Source: an uncultured Muribaculaceae bacterium (GTDB taxonomy: Bacteria > Bacteroidota > Bacteroidia > Bacteroidales > Muribaculaceae). Taken from it: a DNA stretch of 64,000 nucleotides. Under the pieces are notes generated by a model, which saw nothing but the letters and a program-made list of their open reading frames with translations, did not search any database and had not been told where the DNA came from. Of the stretch, positions 51,634 to 59,440 are shown piece by piece. The position numbers and the translations under genes are program-made. The stretch spans positions 62,001-126,000 of the forward strand of contig CAJTPK010000005.1 of the NCBI GenBank assembly GCA_910578075.1. The letters run 5' to 3'. Within the stretch, counting starts at the first letter, position 1. Each line of letters begins with the position of its first letter.

Positions 51634-52200
51634 TCAATCTAATTTAGGAGCAAATTCAGGCGGAAGGATCTTTGCAGGGTCTGCTGTATCCGCACGCACC
51701 ACGATCACACGGCTCTCGCCGCGCCAGGGGAGCGTGGAATGATACCTCTTGTATTCCATACGCACCGGGAGATTTGCATATTGCAGTTTTTTCAACGCTA
51801 CTGCAACAGCCGGATCCGTAACGGAGAATACGAAATCTTCCCGATACACACGGGTAGTATCCATAATCTCCTTATAAGGAATTACAATGCCCTCATAGGT
51901 CTTGAATACAGATCCCCGCCTCTCTATATTCTCTACATATCCATATTGCGTGGATTCAGTCACATACGGGGAGAAAAACCACAGATAGCATGCTATTGCC
52001 AACCCAACTATTACTCCCGCGCCGGCAATCCATGCCCATAGCACCCAGCGGCGACCCGGGCGCAGATGCTCGAATTCGGATTCGGTCTGCTCCCAATAGT
52101 CGGGATCTTCAGGTTTCAGCTGCGGAGCCTTAGGCTGCTTTGGAACCTCCTGAATATCCGGCCCGTCAAAAAAATCATCTTTATCGTCTTTAAATTGCAT
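51634..52200 (-). CDS. Single-pass membrane protein of unknown function
   Basis: 188 residues. An acidic, proline-rich cytosolic lead (1-48, with PKQPKAPQLKPEDPDYWEQ), one membrane helix (about 52-72, WAWIAGAGVIVGLAIACYLW), then an external domain of about 115 residues rich in beta strands (QYGYVENIERRGSVFKTYEG; VYREDFVFSVTD; WRGESRVIVVRAD). I do not recognise a named family. It lies 17 nt after the flippase-like gene and 4 nt before the LRR gene, so the three are probably one transcription unit. A scaffold or assembly role beside a lipid flippase is only a guess. Confidence 0.75.
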   Translation of the reverse strand: MQFKDDKDDFFDGPDIQEVPKQPKAPQLKPEDPDYWEQTESEFEHLRPGRRWVLWAWIAGAGVIVGLAIACYLWFFSPYVTESTQYGYVENIERRGSVFKTYEGIVIPYKEIMDTTRVYREDFVFSVTDPAVAVALKKLQYANLPVRMEYKRYHSTLPWRGESRVIVVRADTADPAKILPPEFAPKLD

Positions 52201-52217
52201 CGTCTGGTTAAATTATA

Positions 52218-53285
52218 TTACCCTATCTGTGCTTTTTCACTTTCACCGGAAAGATCAGTCTTCTTGCCAAGTGATATATACAGCATGGTAATGATTCCGA
52301 GTATAATGAGCATCACAGTCTGCCCTGACCATTGCAGCATTGAGAATGCCGTGCCGTCAGGAGCTGATATTCCATATATGGCAAGTCCGAACATCACTGC
52401 GATATTCCATGGTCCCAGACCGCCGTTTGAAGGAACAGCCATACCTATTGAACTTAGCACAAAAGCCACCAGACACGGTGTCAGGCCATAGGCAAGATGC
52501 GGATCCGCACAAAGCTCGCGAGTGAACGGGAATGCGAAGAAAGCCACGTAAAGCTGCACATAATAACATGCCCATATAGCGATTGAATACGCAAGAAATG
52601 CCCATTTACCCTGCATCTTGGTCACTACAGCAAAGCCTTTCCATGTATCCTTTCCCCAGTCTTTCACCTTCCTCACCGGCCCGGCATTTGCGCCGAAATG
52701 GAAGATCGCCCATATCAGCAGGCAGCCGCCTACCACCGCAATCCAGAACCATGGAGACGAGGCAGTGGCAACAAGTCCCTGCCCTACAGGATATTTGGTA
52801 AGGAAAGAATTTATGGCAGGTGCAGCAACAATGAATGTGAGCACTGTGAGAAGGAGCACACATATCGAATCCGACAGACGGTCAGCCACCATGGAGCCGA
52901 GAACTGTGGTGAAGGGAGCTTTCTGACGCCCGGCTATATACGTGCATCTCCACACTTCACCCAGACGGGGAAAGACCAGATTAAGGGCATAACAGCCGAA
53001 AATCGAGCAACAGAGAGCCATCAACGGAGGACGGATGCCAAGACTACGCAACTGTATACGCCAGCGCAACGCCCGGAACACATGCGACAGCACACTGATT
53101 CCCATCGCGCATAAGATCCACCAATAATCCACACCATGGCGGATTATATCCATCATATCCGAGAAATTGACTTTCCTGAACATATAGCTGACCAACAGAA
53201 TTGTCAAGGCCAGCGGCAGAAGCCAGCGCACGGCATAGCCGCCGATAGTGCGCAATCTGCTCTTCTTTCCGTTTTTTTCGTTCAT
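52218..53285 (-). CDS. LPG-synthase-TM / UPF0104 family membrane protein
   Basis: 355 residues, about eight membrane segments. The family pattern is clear: a first helix ending in VSYMFRKVNFSDM, HVFRALRWRIQLRSLG, YALNLVFPRLGEVWRCTYIAGRQ, TTVLGSMVADRLSD, and GMAVPSNGGLGPWN. Members are the membrane part of lysyl-phosphatidylglycerol synthases or stand-alone proteins thought to flip lipid or lipid-linked sugar. With no synthetase domain attached here, a flippase-like role is more likely than aminoacyl transfer. First gene of the three-gene minus-strand unit. Confidence 0.88.
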   Translation of the reverse strand: MNEKNGKKSRLRTIGGYAVRWLLPLALTILLVSYMFRKVNFSDMMDIIRHGVDYWWILCAMGISVLSHVFRALRWRIQLRSLGIRPPLMALCCSIFGCYALNLVFPRLGEVWRCTYIAGRQKAPFTTVLGSMVADRLSDSICVLLLTVLTFIVAAPAINSFLTKYPVGQGLVATASSPWFWIAVVGGCLLIWAIFHFGANAGPVRKVKDWGKDTWKGFAVVTKMQGKWAFLAYSIAIWACYYVQLYVAFFAFPFTRELCADPHLAYGLTPCLVAFVLSSIGMAVPSNGGLGPWNIAVMFGLAIYGISAPDGTAFSMLQWSGQTVMLIILGIITMLYISLGKKTDLSGESEKAQIG

Positions 53286-53290
53286 GTCTG

Positions 53291-53312
53291 CAAATCTATA
53301 TATGCAAATTTA
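53291..53312 (-). promoter_or_regulatory. Two candidate -7 boxes for the flippase-like operon
   Basis: TAAATTTG (53305-53312) and TAGATTTG (53291-53298) on the minus strand both match TAnnTTTG. The upstream one has CTTG at 53333-53336 as a weak -33. They fall in the 41-nt gap after birA. Confidence 0.5.
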
Positions 53313-53326
53313 ATCAAAAATCCTCT

Positions 53327-54061
53327 TTATAGCAAGAATTCCACTTCTTTGAAAGCATATTTGAATCTTTCTCCCGAAGCTTCATCCTCCACATGCAAAT
53401 ATCCGAAATCCTCCACATCGACGATTTTACCGGAATATATACTGCCGGAAGCTTTATCTCTGAAGGGATGGAAATTCCCATCATTTCTCCACATTTTTAC
53501 CTTAAATTCCTTGTGGGTGGCCTCTCTCCCCTCACGATCCGCTATTTCTCCGAGTCTATGCTTAAGGATCTCCGCATATCGCTCAAGGAGAGGTTGGAGA
53601 GGATATTGTCTGCCGGTCAGCATGACCATGGAAACGGGATTAGGCGCATCGCTGACAAATTCCCGCTGATTGACATTGATTCCAACCCCTGCAATGGTCC
53701 GGTCTATTTCCATACCCATCACAGAATGCTCTATCAATATGCCGCATATCTTTCGGTCATCTACATATATATCATTCGGCCATTTCACTTTCGCCTCCAC
53801 ACCCTTCTCTGCAAGCAGATCCACGACAGCAAGAGCCACCGCCTCGCTGATGGAGAACTGTTCCCGCGGCAAAACGCCCTCCGGTTTCCACGCTGCCGAA
53901 AAAGTAAGGTTGCATCCCGGTTCCGATTCCCATGAATTGCCTCTTTGACCCCGACCAGCCGTCTGGGTTCGCGTTGCCACCACCACTCCACCATCCACAT
54001 CCGGCATAGAGGCGGCATAGGAATTTGTCGAAGGGCATGAATCAACCCATATTATCCTCAT
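53327..54061 (-). CDS. birA: Biotin-[acetyl-CoA-carboxylase] ligase
   Basis: 244 residues, monofunctional (no N-terminal DNA-binding domain), cytoplasmic. Motifs: SCPSTNSYA at the start, biotinyl-AMP loop GRGQRGNSWESEPGCNLTFS, KWPNDIYVDDRKICGILIE, GVGINVN and a C-terminal SH3-like domain ending near GERFKYAFKEVEFL. It attaches biotin to carboxyl-carrier proteins. Its start overlaps the tsaE stop by 4 nt, so the two are co-translated. Confidence 0.95.
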   Translation of the reverse strand: MRIIWVDSCPSTNSYAASMPDVDGGVVVATRTQTAGRGQRGNSWESEPGCNLTFSAAWKPEGVLPREQFSISEAVALAVVDLLAEKGVEAKVKWPNDIYVDDRKICGILIEHSVMGMEIDRTIAGVGINVNQREFVSDAPNPVSMVMLTGRQYPLQPLLERYAEILKHRLGEIADREGREATHKEFKVKMWRNDGNFHPFRDKASGSIYSGKIVDVEDFGYLHVEDEASGERFKYAFKEVEFLL

Positions 54062-54495
54062 AATTCTGCAGAGATTACCCTCGACTCATCGGGAAGCACA
54101 TCTATCGTTACATCGACCACATCTTCCGGAAGATGATCCATGGCATTCTCCGGCCATTCTATAAGGCACACCGCACCGGAATCCCAATAATCGTCAAGCC
54201 CCATGTCGAGAAGCTCCTCTTCGGTCTCCACACGATAAAAATCGAAATGAAAAATCCTGTCGATATCCGGAATCACCGTCCCTCCGTCACCCACAGCATA
54301 TTCATTCACGATACTGAAAGTAGGACTCGAAGCCTCATCCAATGAACCAAGAGCCTGACATAAAGCTGAGATAAAGGTGGTTTTTCCCGCCCCCATCGGA
54401 GCATGGAAAGCAAAATGCCTGTGGTCTCCCATCGCGACAGCAAATTCTCTTGCCGCACGTAGTAAATCCCCTGTATTTTCTATTTTAATAATCAT
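54058..54495 (-). CDS. tsaE: tRNA threonylcarbamoyladenosine biosynthesis ATPase
   Basis: 145 residues, cytoplasmic. Walker A APMGAGKTTFIS, then GSLDEASSPTFSIVNEY, the family segment FHFDFYRVETEEELLDMGLDDYW and CLIEWPENA. TsaE works with TsaB, TsaD and TsaC to add the t6A37 modification to ANN-decoding tRNAs. Starts the tsaE-birA pair and diverges from the dehydrogenase gene. Confidence 0.95.
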   Translation of the reverse strand: MIIKIENTGDLLRAAREFAVAMGDHRHFAFHAPMGAGKTTFISALCQALGSLDEASSPTFSIVNEYAVGDGGTVIPDIDRIFHFDFYRVETEEELLDMGLDDYWDSGAVCLIEWPENAMDHLPEDVVDVTIDVLPDESRVISAEL

Positions 54496-54543
54496 TATGA
54501 CTTCATTTACACATTTTATACGCGAAGTTAATCATTTATTTAT

Positions 54544-54551
54544 TATATTTG
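54544..54551 (+). promoter_or_regulatory. -7 box of the dehydrogenase gene (TATATTTG)
   Basis: Exact TAnnTTTG, 30 nt before ATG 54581. It lies downstream of the longer alternative ATG at 54377, which rules that start out in practice. Confidence 0.6.
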
Positions 54552-54580
54552 CAGAAAACATATCAAGCAAAATATATAAA

Positions 54581-55783
54581 ATGGGAAAAGTTCTTATAAT
54601 CGGCGCCGGAGGCGTAGGCACAGTGGTAGCCCACAAGTGCGCTCAGAATCCGGAAGTATTCAATGAAATCGTGCTGGCTTCACGCACAAAATCCAAATGC
54701 GACAAGATCGCTGCCGAGATTGGAGCGAAAAATATCGTCACCGACCGTGTGGATGCTGATTCAGTGGATGAATTGGTGGAGCTTTTCAACCGCCACCGTC
54801 CTGACATCTGCATCAATGTCGCCCTCCCCTATCAGGATCTCACAATCATGGAGGCATGTCTGAAATGCGGCGTCAACTATCTCGACACAGCAAACTACGA
54901 GCCCAAAGATGAGGCTCATTTTGAATATTCATGGCAATGGGCATACCGTAAACGCTTCGAGGAAGCAGGCCTGACAGCCATCCTCGGCTGCGGATTCGAC
55001 CCGGGTGTATCAGCCATCTTCGTGGCATATGCAGCCAAGCATCATTTCTCAGAGATGCGCTATCTCGACATTGTAGACTGCAACGCCGGAAATCATGGAA
55101 AGGCATTCGCCACCAATTTCAATCCCGAGATTAATATCCGCGAGATCACTCAGAAAGGAAAATATTGGCAAGACGGCAAATGGGTGGAGACTGAAAACCT
55201 TGAAATACACCAGCCGCTCAATTATCCCAACATCGGTGAGCGCGAATCATACCTCCTCTACCACGAAGAGCTTGAGAGCCTCGTGCTGAACTTCCCGAGC
55301 ATCCGCCGCGCACGCTTCTGGATGACATTCGGCCAGGAATATCTCACTCATCTGCGCGTGATCCAGGATATAGGCATGGCGCGTATCGATCCCGTGATGT
55401 ATAACGGCCAGGAAATCGTGCCTATACAGTTCCTTAAAGCCGTGCTTCCTGATCCCGGCTCGCTCGGAGAGAATTATACCGGCGAGACATCCATCGGCTG
55501 CCGAATAAGCGGTCTCGACAAAGAGGGCAAGGAATCAACCTACTACATCTACAACAACTGCTCACACCAGGATGCATACAAAGAGACCGGTGCTCAGGCA
55601 GTAAGCTACACAACAGGAGTTCCCGCCATGGTCGGAGCCTACATGTTCCTGACAGGCAAATGGGTTATGCCGGGTGTTCATAATGTAGAGGAGTTCGATC
55701 CGGATCCATTCCTGGAGAAACTTGCGAAATCAGGTCTTCCCTGGCATGTTATCGAGAACCAGGATCTTGAATTCAACGATTGA
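54581..55783 (+). CDS. Saccharopine-dehydrogenase-family enzyme, carboxynorspermidine/carboxyspermidine synthase type
   Basis: 400 residues from ATG 54581. N-terminal Rossmann motif VLIIGAGGVGTVVAHK, NAD(P)-pocket ASRTKSKCDKIAAEI, then CGVNYLDTANYEPKDEAHFEYSW-type segment (split here at the 20-residue limit), GCGFDPGVSAIFVAYAAKH and YTGETSIGCRISGLDKEGK. These fit the bacterial carboxynorspermidine dehydrogenase group, which condenses aspartate semialdehyde with a diamine in an alternative spermidine pathway, better than lysine-pathway saccharopine dehydrogenase. The partner decarboxylase is not in the window. A strong terminator follows, so it is monocistronic. Confidence 0.85.
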   Translation: MGKVLIIGAGGVGTVVAHKCAQNPEVFNEIVLASRTKSKCDKIAAEIGAKNIVTDRVDADSVDELVELFNRHRPDICINVALPYQDLTIMEACLKCGVNYLDTANYEPKDEAHFEYSWQWAYRKRFEEAGLTAILGCGFDPGVSAIFVAYAAKHHFSEMRYLDIVDCNAGNHGKAFATNFNPEINIREITQKGKYWQDGKWVETENLEIHQPLNYPNIGERESYLLYHEELESLVLNFPSIRRARFWMTFGQEYLTHLRVIQDIGMARIDPVMYNGQEIVPIQFLKAVLPDPGSLGENYTGETSIGCRISGLDKEGKESTYYIYNNCSHQDAYKETGAQAVSYTTGVPAMVGAYMFLTGKWVMPGVHNVEEFDPDPFLEKLAKSGLPWHVIENQDLEFND

Positions 55784-55798
55784 TTTTAATCTTCATAC

Positions 55799-55836
55799 AA
55801 GTGGATATTCCGGACTGACGGAATATCCACTTTTTG
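55799..55836 (+). terminator. Intrinsic terminator
   Basis: A 14-bp perfect stem (55799-55812 with 55819-55832, 6-nt loop) ends in a T run (55831-55835), 16 nt after the dehydrogenase stop codon. Confidence 0.88.
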
Positions 55837-55867
55837 ATGACTTCATTGGCTTATACTGAATACTTAC

Positions 55868-58234
55868 ATGAAAAGACTTTTAATCGCCACGGCAATCGCG
55901 GCGTCCGGACTCATGACCTCCGCCGGCATGAGTTCAGGCACCGTGCTGCGTGATGGCAATTCCTTTATGGTAAAGACCGGATTGGAGACCATTGTGCTCA
56001 CTCCCGTCTCCAATGATATAATACGCGTCGCCACATTGCCCCTTTCCACTTCACGGGCAATCCTTCCTGAATCGCAGTCGGCAATACTCCCCGTTCAGAA
56101 AGTCAACACCACCACATTACTGACACCATCGGAATTCACACTTCTCACTCCGGATATTATCGCCAAAGTAGACCGCACTTCCGGGAATATAACTTTTTTC
56201 GACCGTAAAGGAAACAGGCTTCTTTCGGAAGCAGGAGGTATCGACAACTCTTCGGAGGTGAAGCGCGTATCGCTCTCCACCTCCCCGATGGAGCATTTCT
56301 ATGGAGCCGGAGAACGCGGTCATTCTTTCCGGCTGAATGGTGACACACTGCGGATGTACAACCGCCCGACATACGGCTACGGTGCCGGTGACTCCCGCAT
56401 CTCACAGATGAATATCACCATGCCCTATTATTCCTCCGACCGCGGTTACGGCATACTTTTCGATGACTACAACACAGCCACTCTCATCATGGGCGATACC
56501 GTGGTGTATGAATCTGAGACTGCCAAACCCTTGTCATATTATTTCATCAACGGTGGCGATCTGGCGGGAACAGCAACAAATTATACGTTGCTTACCGGAC
56601 GTCAGAATCTTCCCCCTTTCTGGATGCTGGGATACATTACATCCAAATACGGGTATCACAACGAGCAGGAGGCTCTCGGAGCCATCGACTCTCTGAAACG
56701 TGCGGGATACCCGGTGGACGGCTTGATATTCGACCTTTATTGGTATGGCAAGGAGACCGACATGGGGCGCCTCGAATGGAACAGCACCCAATTCCCCGAC
56801 CACAAACGCATGCTTGACTCCCTCAATTCGATGGGTGTACACACCGTGCTGATTCATCAGCCCTATATCAACAAGAACGGAGCCATAGAGAATTATAACC
56901 TGCTTGATTCCAAAGATCTTCTCACAAAAGATGCGGAAGGGAAGCGGGTGGATGTCCAGACATGGGTAGGCGATGCCGGAATGTTCGACATATCGAATCC
57001 CGCCACCCGTGAATGGCTCTGGAACCGGTTGAAACCTATCACAGCCGAAGGTCTCTCAGGATGGTGGGGCGACCTTGGCGAACCGGAAGTGCATCCTGAA
57101 AATATCGTGCATGCCAATGGCGAGACCGCATCGCAGTTCCACAATGTCTATGGCAATGAATGGTCGCGGCTCATCTACGAAGGGCTGCGCAAGGATTTTC
57201 CCGAAATGCGTCCGATGCTGCTGATGCGCGGTGGCACCTCCGGCTTGCAGCGTTATTCTGTATTCCCCTGGACAGGGGATGTTGCCCGCAGTTGGGAAGG
57301 TCTGCAGGCACAGGTGCCTCTGATGCTCAACTCCGGAATATCCGGTCTGGGATACATGAGTTCCGATATCGGAGGATTCGCGGTTGATCCAGCTCAGCCG
57401 TATATGCCGGAACTATACGTGCGCTGGCTTGAGTTAGGTGCGTTCTCCCCGGTGCTCCGCACCCATGCCCAGTACAAACCCGAGCCTTATCATTACCCTC
57501 AATATGCGGAGACTCTTAAAAAATTCATTCGCATGCGCTATGAATGGCTACCCTACAACTACACCCTTGCATATGAGAATTCCCGCTACGGTCTGCCATT
57601 GGTCCGTCCGCTAAATTTCCATAGTGGCTCTGCCGGAGAGATGTTTGCCAACGTGCAGGATGAATATCTTTGGGGAGATGAAGTGCTTGTGGCTCCTGTG
57701 ATGAAAGCCGGTGCCCGCTCACGCAAAGTGCTTTTCCCAGCCGGTGAGTGGATCAGCTGGAACAATCCCTCGCTCAGATACAAAGGGGAGACCACTGCTA
57801 CTGTAAAGGCTCCTCTGAATGAGCTTCCACTTTTTGTCAAGGCAGGTAGTTTCATCCCGCAATACACACAGCCGATCTCCAATGTAGGGGAATATGATCC
57901 ATCAAAGTTCACAGTGAAATATTTCCCCTCGGATTCAGAATCAACCTATACCCTCTTCGAGGATGACCGCAAGAATCCTGAATCTATCTCACAAAAAGAA
58001 TACCGCCTCACCACCTTCAAAGGATGGCGAAGCGGCAAAGAGATTAATGTGATTATTGATTCCGAAGGAAAATATCCGGGGATGCCCGCCAAACAGGTAA
58101 TAACCCTGGAAATAATCGGCACTCCCCGACCTGCCAAAGTGACAGGAGGCGAATGGAGCTACGATATCAGGACGCGGACTCTCCGGATTGAGGTTTCCTA
58201 TTGCGGCGGGGCCGTCTGCGTGACGGCGCTTTGA
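55868..58234 (+). CDS. GH31 alpha-glucosidase-type enzyme, exported
   Basis: 788 residues with a signal peptide (about 1-20). N-terminal beta-sandwich (FYGAGERGHSFRLNGDTLRM), GH31 barrel start LPPFWMLGYITSKYGYHN, nucleophile region GWWGDLGEPEVHP, acid/base region FPWTGDVARSWEGL, then MSSDIGGF and the C-terminal sandwich domains (VAPVMKAGARSRKVLFPAGEWISW). GH31 enzymes hydrolyse alpha-glucosides or alpha-xylosides or perform transglycosylation; the exact linkage is not readable. The last 68 nt overlap the 3' end of lpxB on the opposite strand. It is monocistronic, bounded by terminators or convergent genes. Confidence 0.93.
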   Translation: MKRLLIATAIAASGLMTSAGMSSGTVLRDGNSFMVKTGLETIVLTPVSNDIIRVATLPLSTSRAILPESQSAILPVQKVNTTTLLTPSEFTLLTPDIIAKVDRTSGNITFFDRKGNRLLSEAGGIDNSSEVKRVSLSTSPMEHFYGAGERGHSFRLNGDTLRMYNRPTYGYGAGDSRISQMNITMPYYSSDRGYGILFDDYNTATLIMGDTVVYESETAKPLSYYFINGGDLAGTATNYTLLTGRQNLPPFWMLGYITSKYGYHNEQEALGAIDSLKRAGYPVDGLIFDLYWYGKETDMGRLEWNSTQFPDHKRMLDSLNSMGVHTVLIHQPYINKNGAIENYNLLDSKDLLTKDAEGKRVDVQTWVGDAGMFDISNPATREWLWNRLKPITAEGLSGWWGDLGEPEVHPENIVHANGETASQFHNVYGNEWSRLIYEGLRKDFPEMRPMLLMRGGTSGLQRYSVFPWTGDVARSWEGLQAQVPLMLNSGISGLGYMSSDIGGFAVDPAQPYMPELYVRWLELGAFSPVLRTHAQYKPEPYHYPQYAETLKKFIRMRYEWLPYNYTLAYENSRYGLPLVRPLNFHSGSAGEMFANVQDEYLWGDEVLVAPVMKAGARSRKVLFPAGEWISWNNPSLRYKGETTATVKAPLNELPLFVKAGSFIPQYTQPISNVGEYDPSKFTVKYFPSDSESTYTLFEDDRKNPESISQKEYRLTTFKGWRSGKEINVIIDSEGKYPGMPAKQVITLEIIGTPRPAKVTGGEWSYDIRTRTLRIEVSYCGGAVCVTAL

Positions 58235-59402
58235 CAGGCTCCGGTTCCTGCGAGGGAGCCGTCTGCTCTGTGACACCCAACGAATCAGCGATAAGCTCGG
58301 CAACATACTCCGAAGCAACGGAGTTGCCGAGCTTTCTTTGCATCGTGCGGTAGCCGGCAATCTGCCAATCGCGGCGCGGAGATGGCTGCAGAAGCGGTGA
58401 AAGATCGCGGGCTATGGTCTCTACCGTGCAATTATGCACAAGCAACTCCGGCACTATGCTGTTACCTACAATCAGGTTAGGCAGCGACACATATTTCACC
58501 TTCAGCAGCTTCTCCATAATCTTGTAGGAAAGCTTGACACCATTTGCACGGTAAACCACCACCTGCGGCGTTCCGATAAGAGCGGTCTCAAGCGTGGCGG
58601 TGCCGGAAGTGACCACCGCAGCCTGTGAATACTTCAGGAGGGTGTGGGTGGCTCCGAACACCACTTTCAATCCCGGATCCTGCGCAATCTCACGATAGAA
58701 TTTCTCCGGAACAGCCGGGGCTGCACCCACCACATACTGAAAATCAGGAAACCGCTTGGCAGCGGCAATCATCAGCGGCAGGTTATTTCGTATCTCTCCA
58801 CGGCGCGACCCGGGAAGAAGAGCGATGATAGGACGCGGATCATCAAGACCCTGACGCTCCATGAAATGCTTCTTGGGCGGAATATGCCCGATGCTCCAGG
58901 CAATCTCCTGCACCGAAGGATTCCCGACATACGTCACCTCATAATTATGCTTTTTGTAGAATCCCACCTCAAACGGAAGAATCGAATACATCCTGTTGAC
59001 ATATTTCCGGATCTTCTTCACCCTCCATTCTTTCCAGGCCCAGACTTTCGGAGATATGAAATAATGGACCGGGATATTGAGTTTATGGGCAAACTTGGCC
59101 ATTTTCAGGTTAAAACCGGGATAATCGACAAGGATCAACGCATCCGGACGGAATTCACGGAGCAACGCCTTGGCCTGTTTAAGATTACGCATAATCACGG
59201 GAAGCTTGCGAATCACTTCGCTGAATCCCATCACATTCATACGGTCGTAATGGAGCTCGGGATCGCGCCCCGCCTCCTTCGCCATCAGATCTCCACCGAA
59301 AAAACGTATCTCGGCGGAGCTGTCTAATTTCTTAAGAGATTTGATAACATTTGCGGCGTGGAGGTCTCCGGAGGCCTCTCCCGCTATCATAACATATTTC
59401 AT
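58167..59402 (-). CDS. lpxB: Lipid-A-disaccharide synthase
   Basis: 411 residues, peripheral inner-membrane GT19 enzyme that joins UDP-diacylglucosamine to lipid X. MIAGEASGDLHAANVI at the start, SPKVWAWKEWRVKKI, PFEVGFYKKH, LPGSRRGEIRNNLP and SGTATLETALIGTPQVVVY are diagnostic. Compared with the usual length of about 380 residues, it carries an extra Arg/Pro-rich tail (KAPSRRRPRRNRKPQSG), and that tail is exactly the part that overlaps the GH31 gene in antisense. Divergent from the lipoprotein gene with a palindrome between them. Not linked to other lpx genes here. Confidence 0.96.
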   Translation of the reverse strand: MKYVMIAGEASGDLHAANVIKSLKKLDSSAEIRFFGGDLMAKEAGRDPELHYDRMNVMGFSEVIRKLPVIMRNLKQAKALLREFRPDALILVDYPGFNLKMAKFAHKLNIPVHYFISPKVWAWKEWRVKKIRKYVNRMYSILPFEVGFYKKHNYEVTYVGNPSVQEIAWSIGHIPPKKHFMERQGLDDPRPIIALLPGSRRGEIRNNLPLMIAAAKRFPDFQYVVGAAPAVPEKFYREIAQDPGLKVVFGATHTLLKYSQAAVVTSGTATLETALIGTPQVVVYRANGVKLSYKIMEKLLKVKYVSLPNLIVGNSIVPELLVHNCTVETIARDLSPLLQPSPRRDWQIAGYRTMQRKLGNSVASEYVAELIADSLGVTEQTAPSQEPEPVKAPSRRRPRRNRKPQSGESAS

Positions 59403-59415
59403 AATTATAATATAT

Positions 59416-59431
59416 ACGCTGTCGACAGCGT
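59416..59431. promoter_or_regulatory. 16-bp perfect palindrome between lpxB and a lipoprotein gene
   Basis: ACGCTGTCGACAGCGT is fully self-complementary and lies in the middle of the 38-nt divergent gap, 14 nt from the lpxB start and 10 nt from the lipoprotein start. It could be an operator shared by both genes or, followed by TTTT on the plus strand, a tiny hairpin. Confidence 0.5.
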
Positions 59432-59440
59432 TTTTCGTAT

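Noticed and set aside
54377..54580. Longer start for the dehydrogenase
   Set aside because: It would overlap tsaE in antisense and begin before the -7 box; homologues start at the Rossmann motif.
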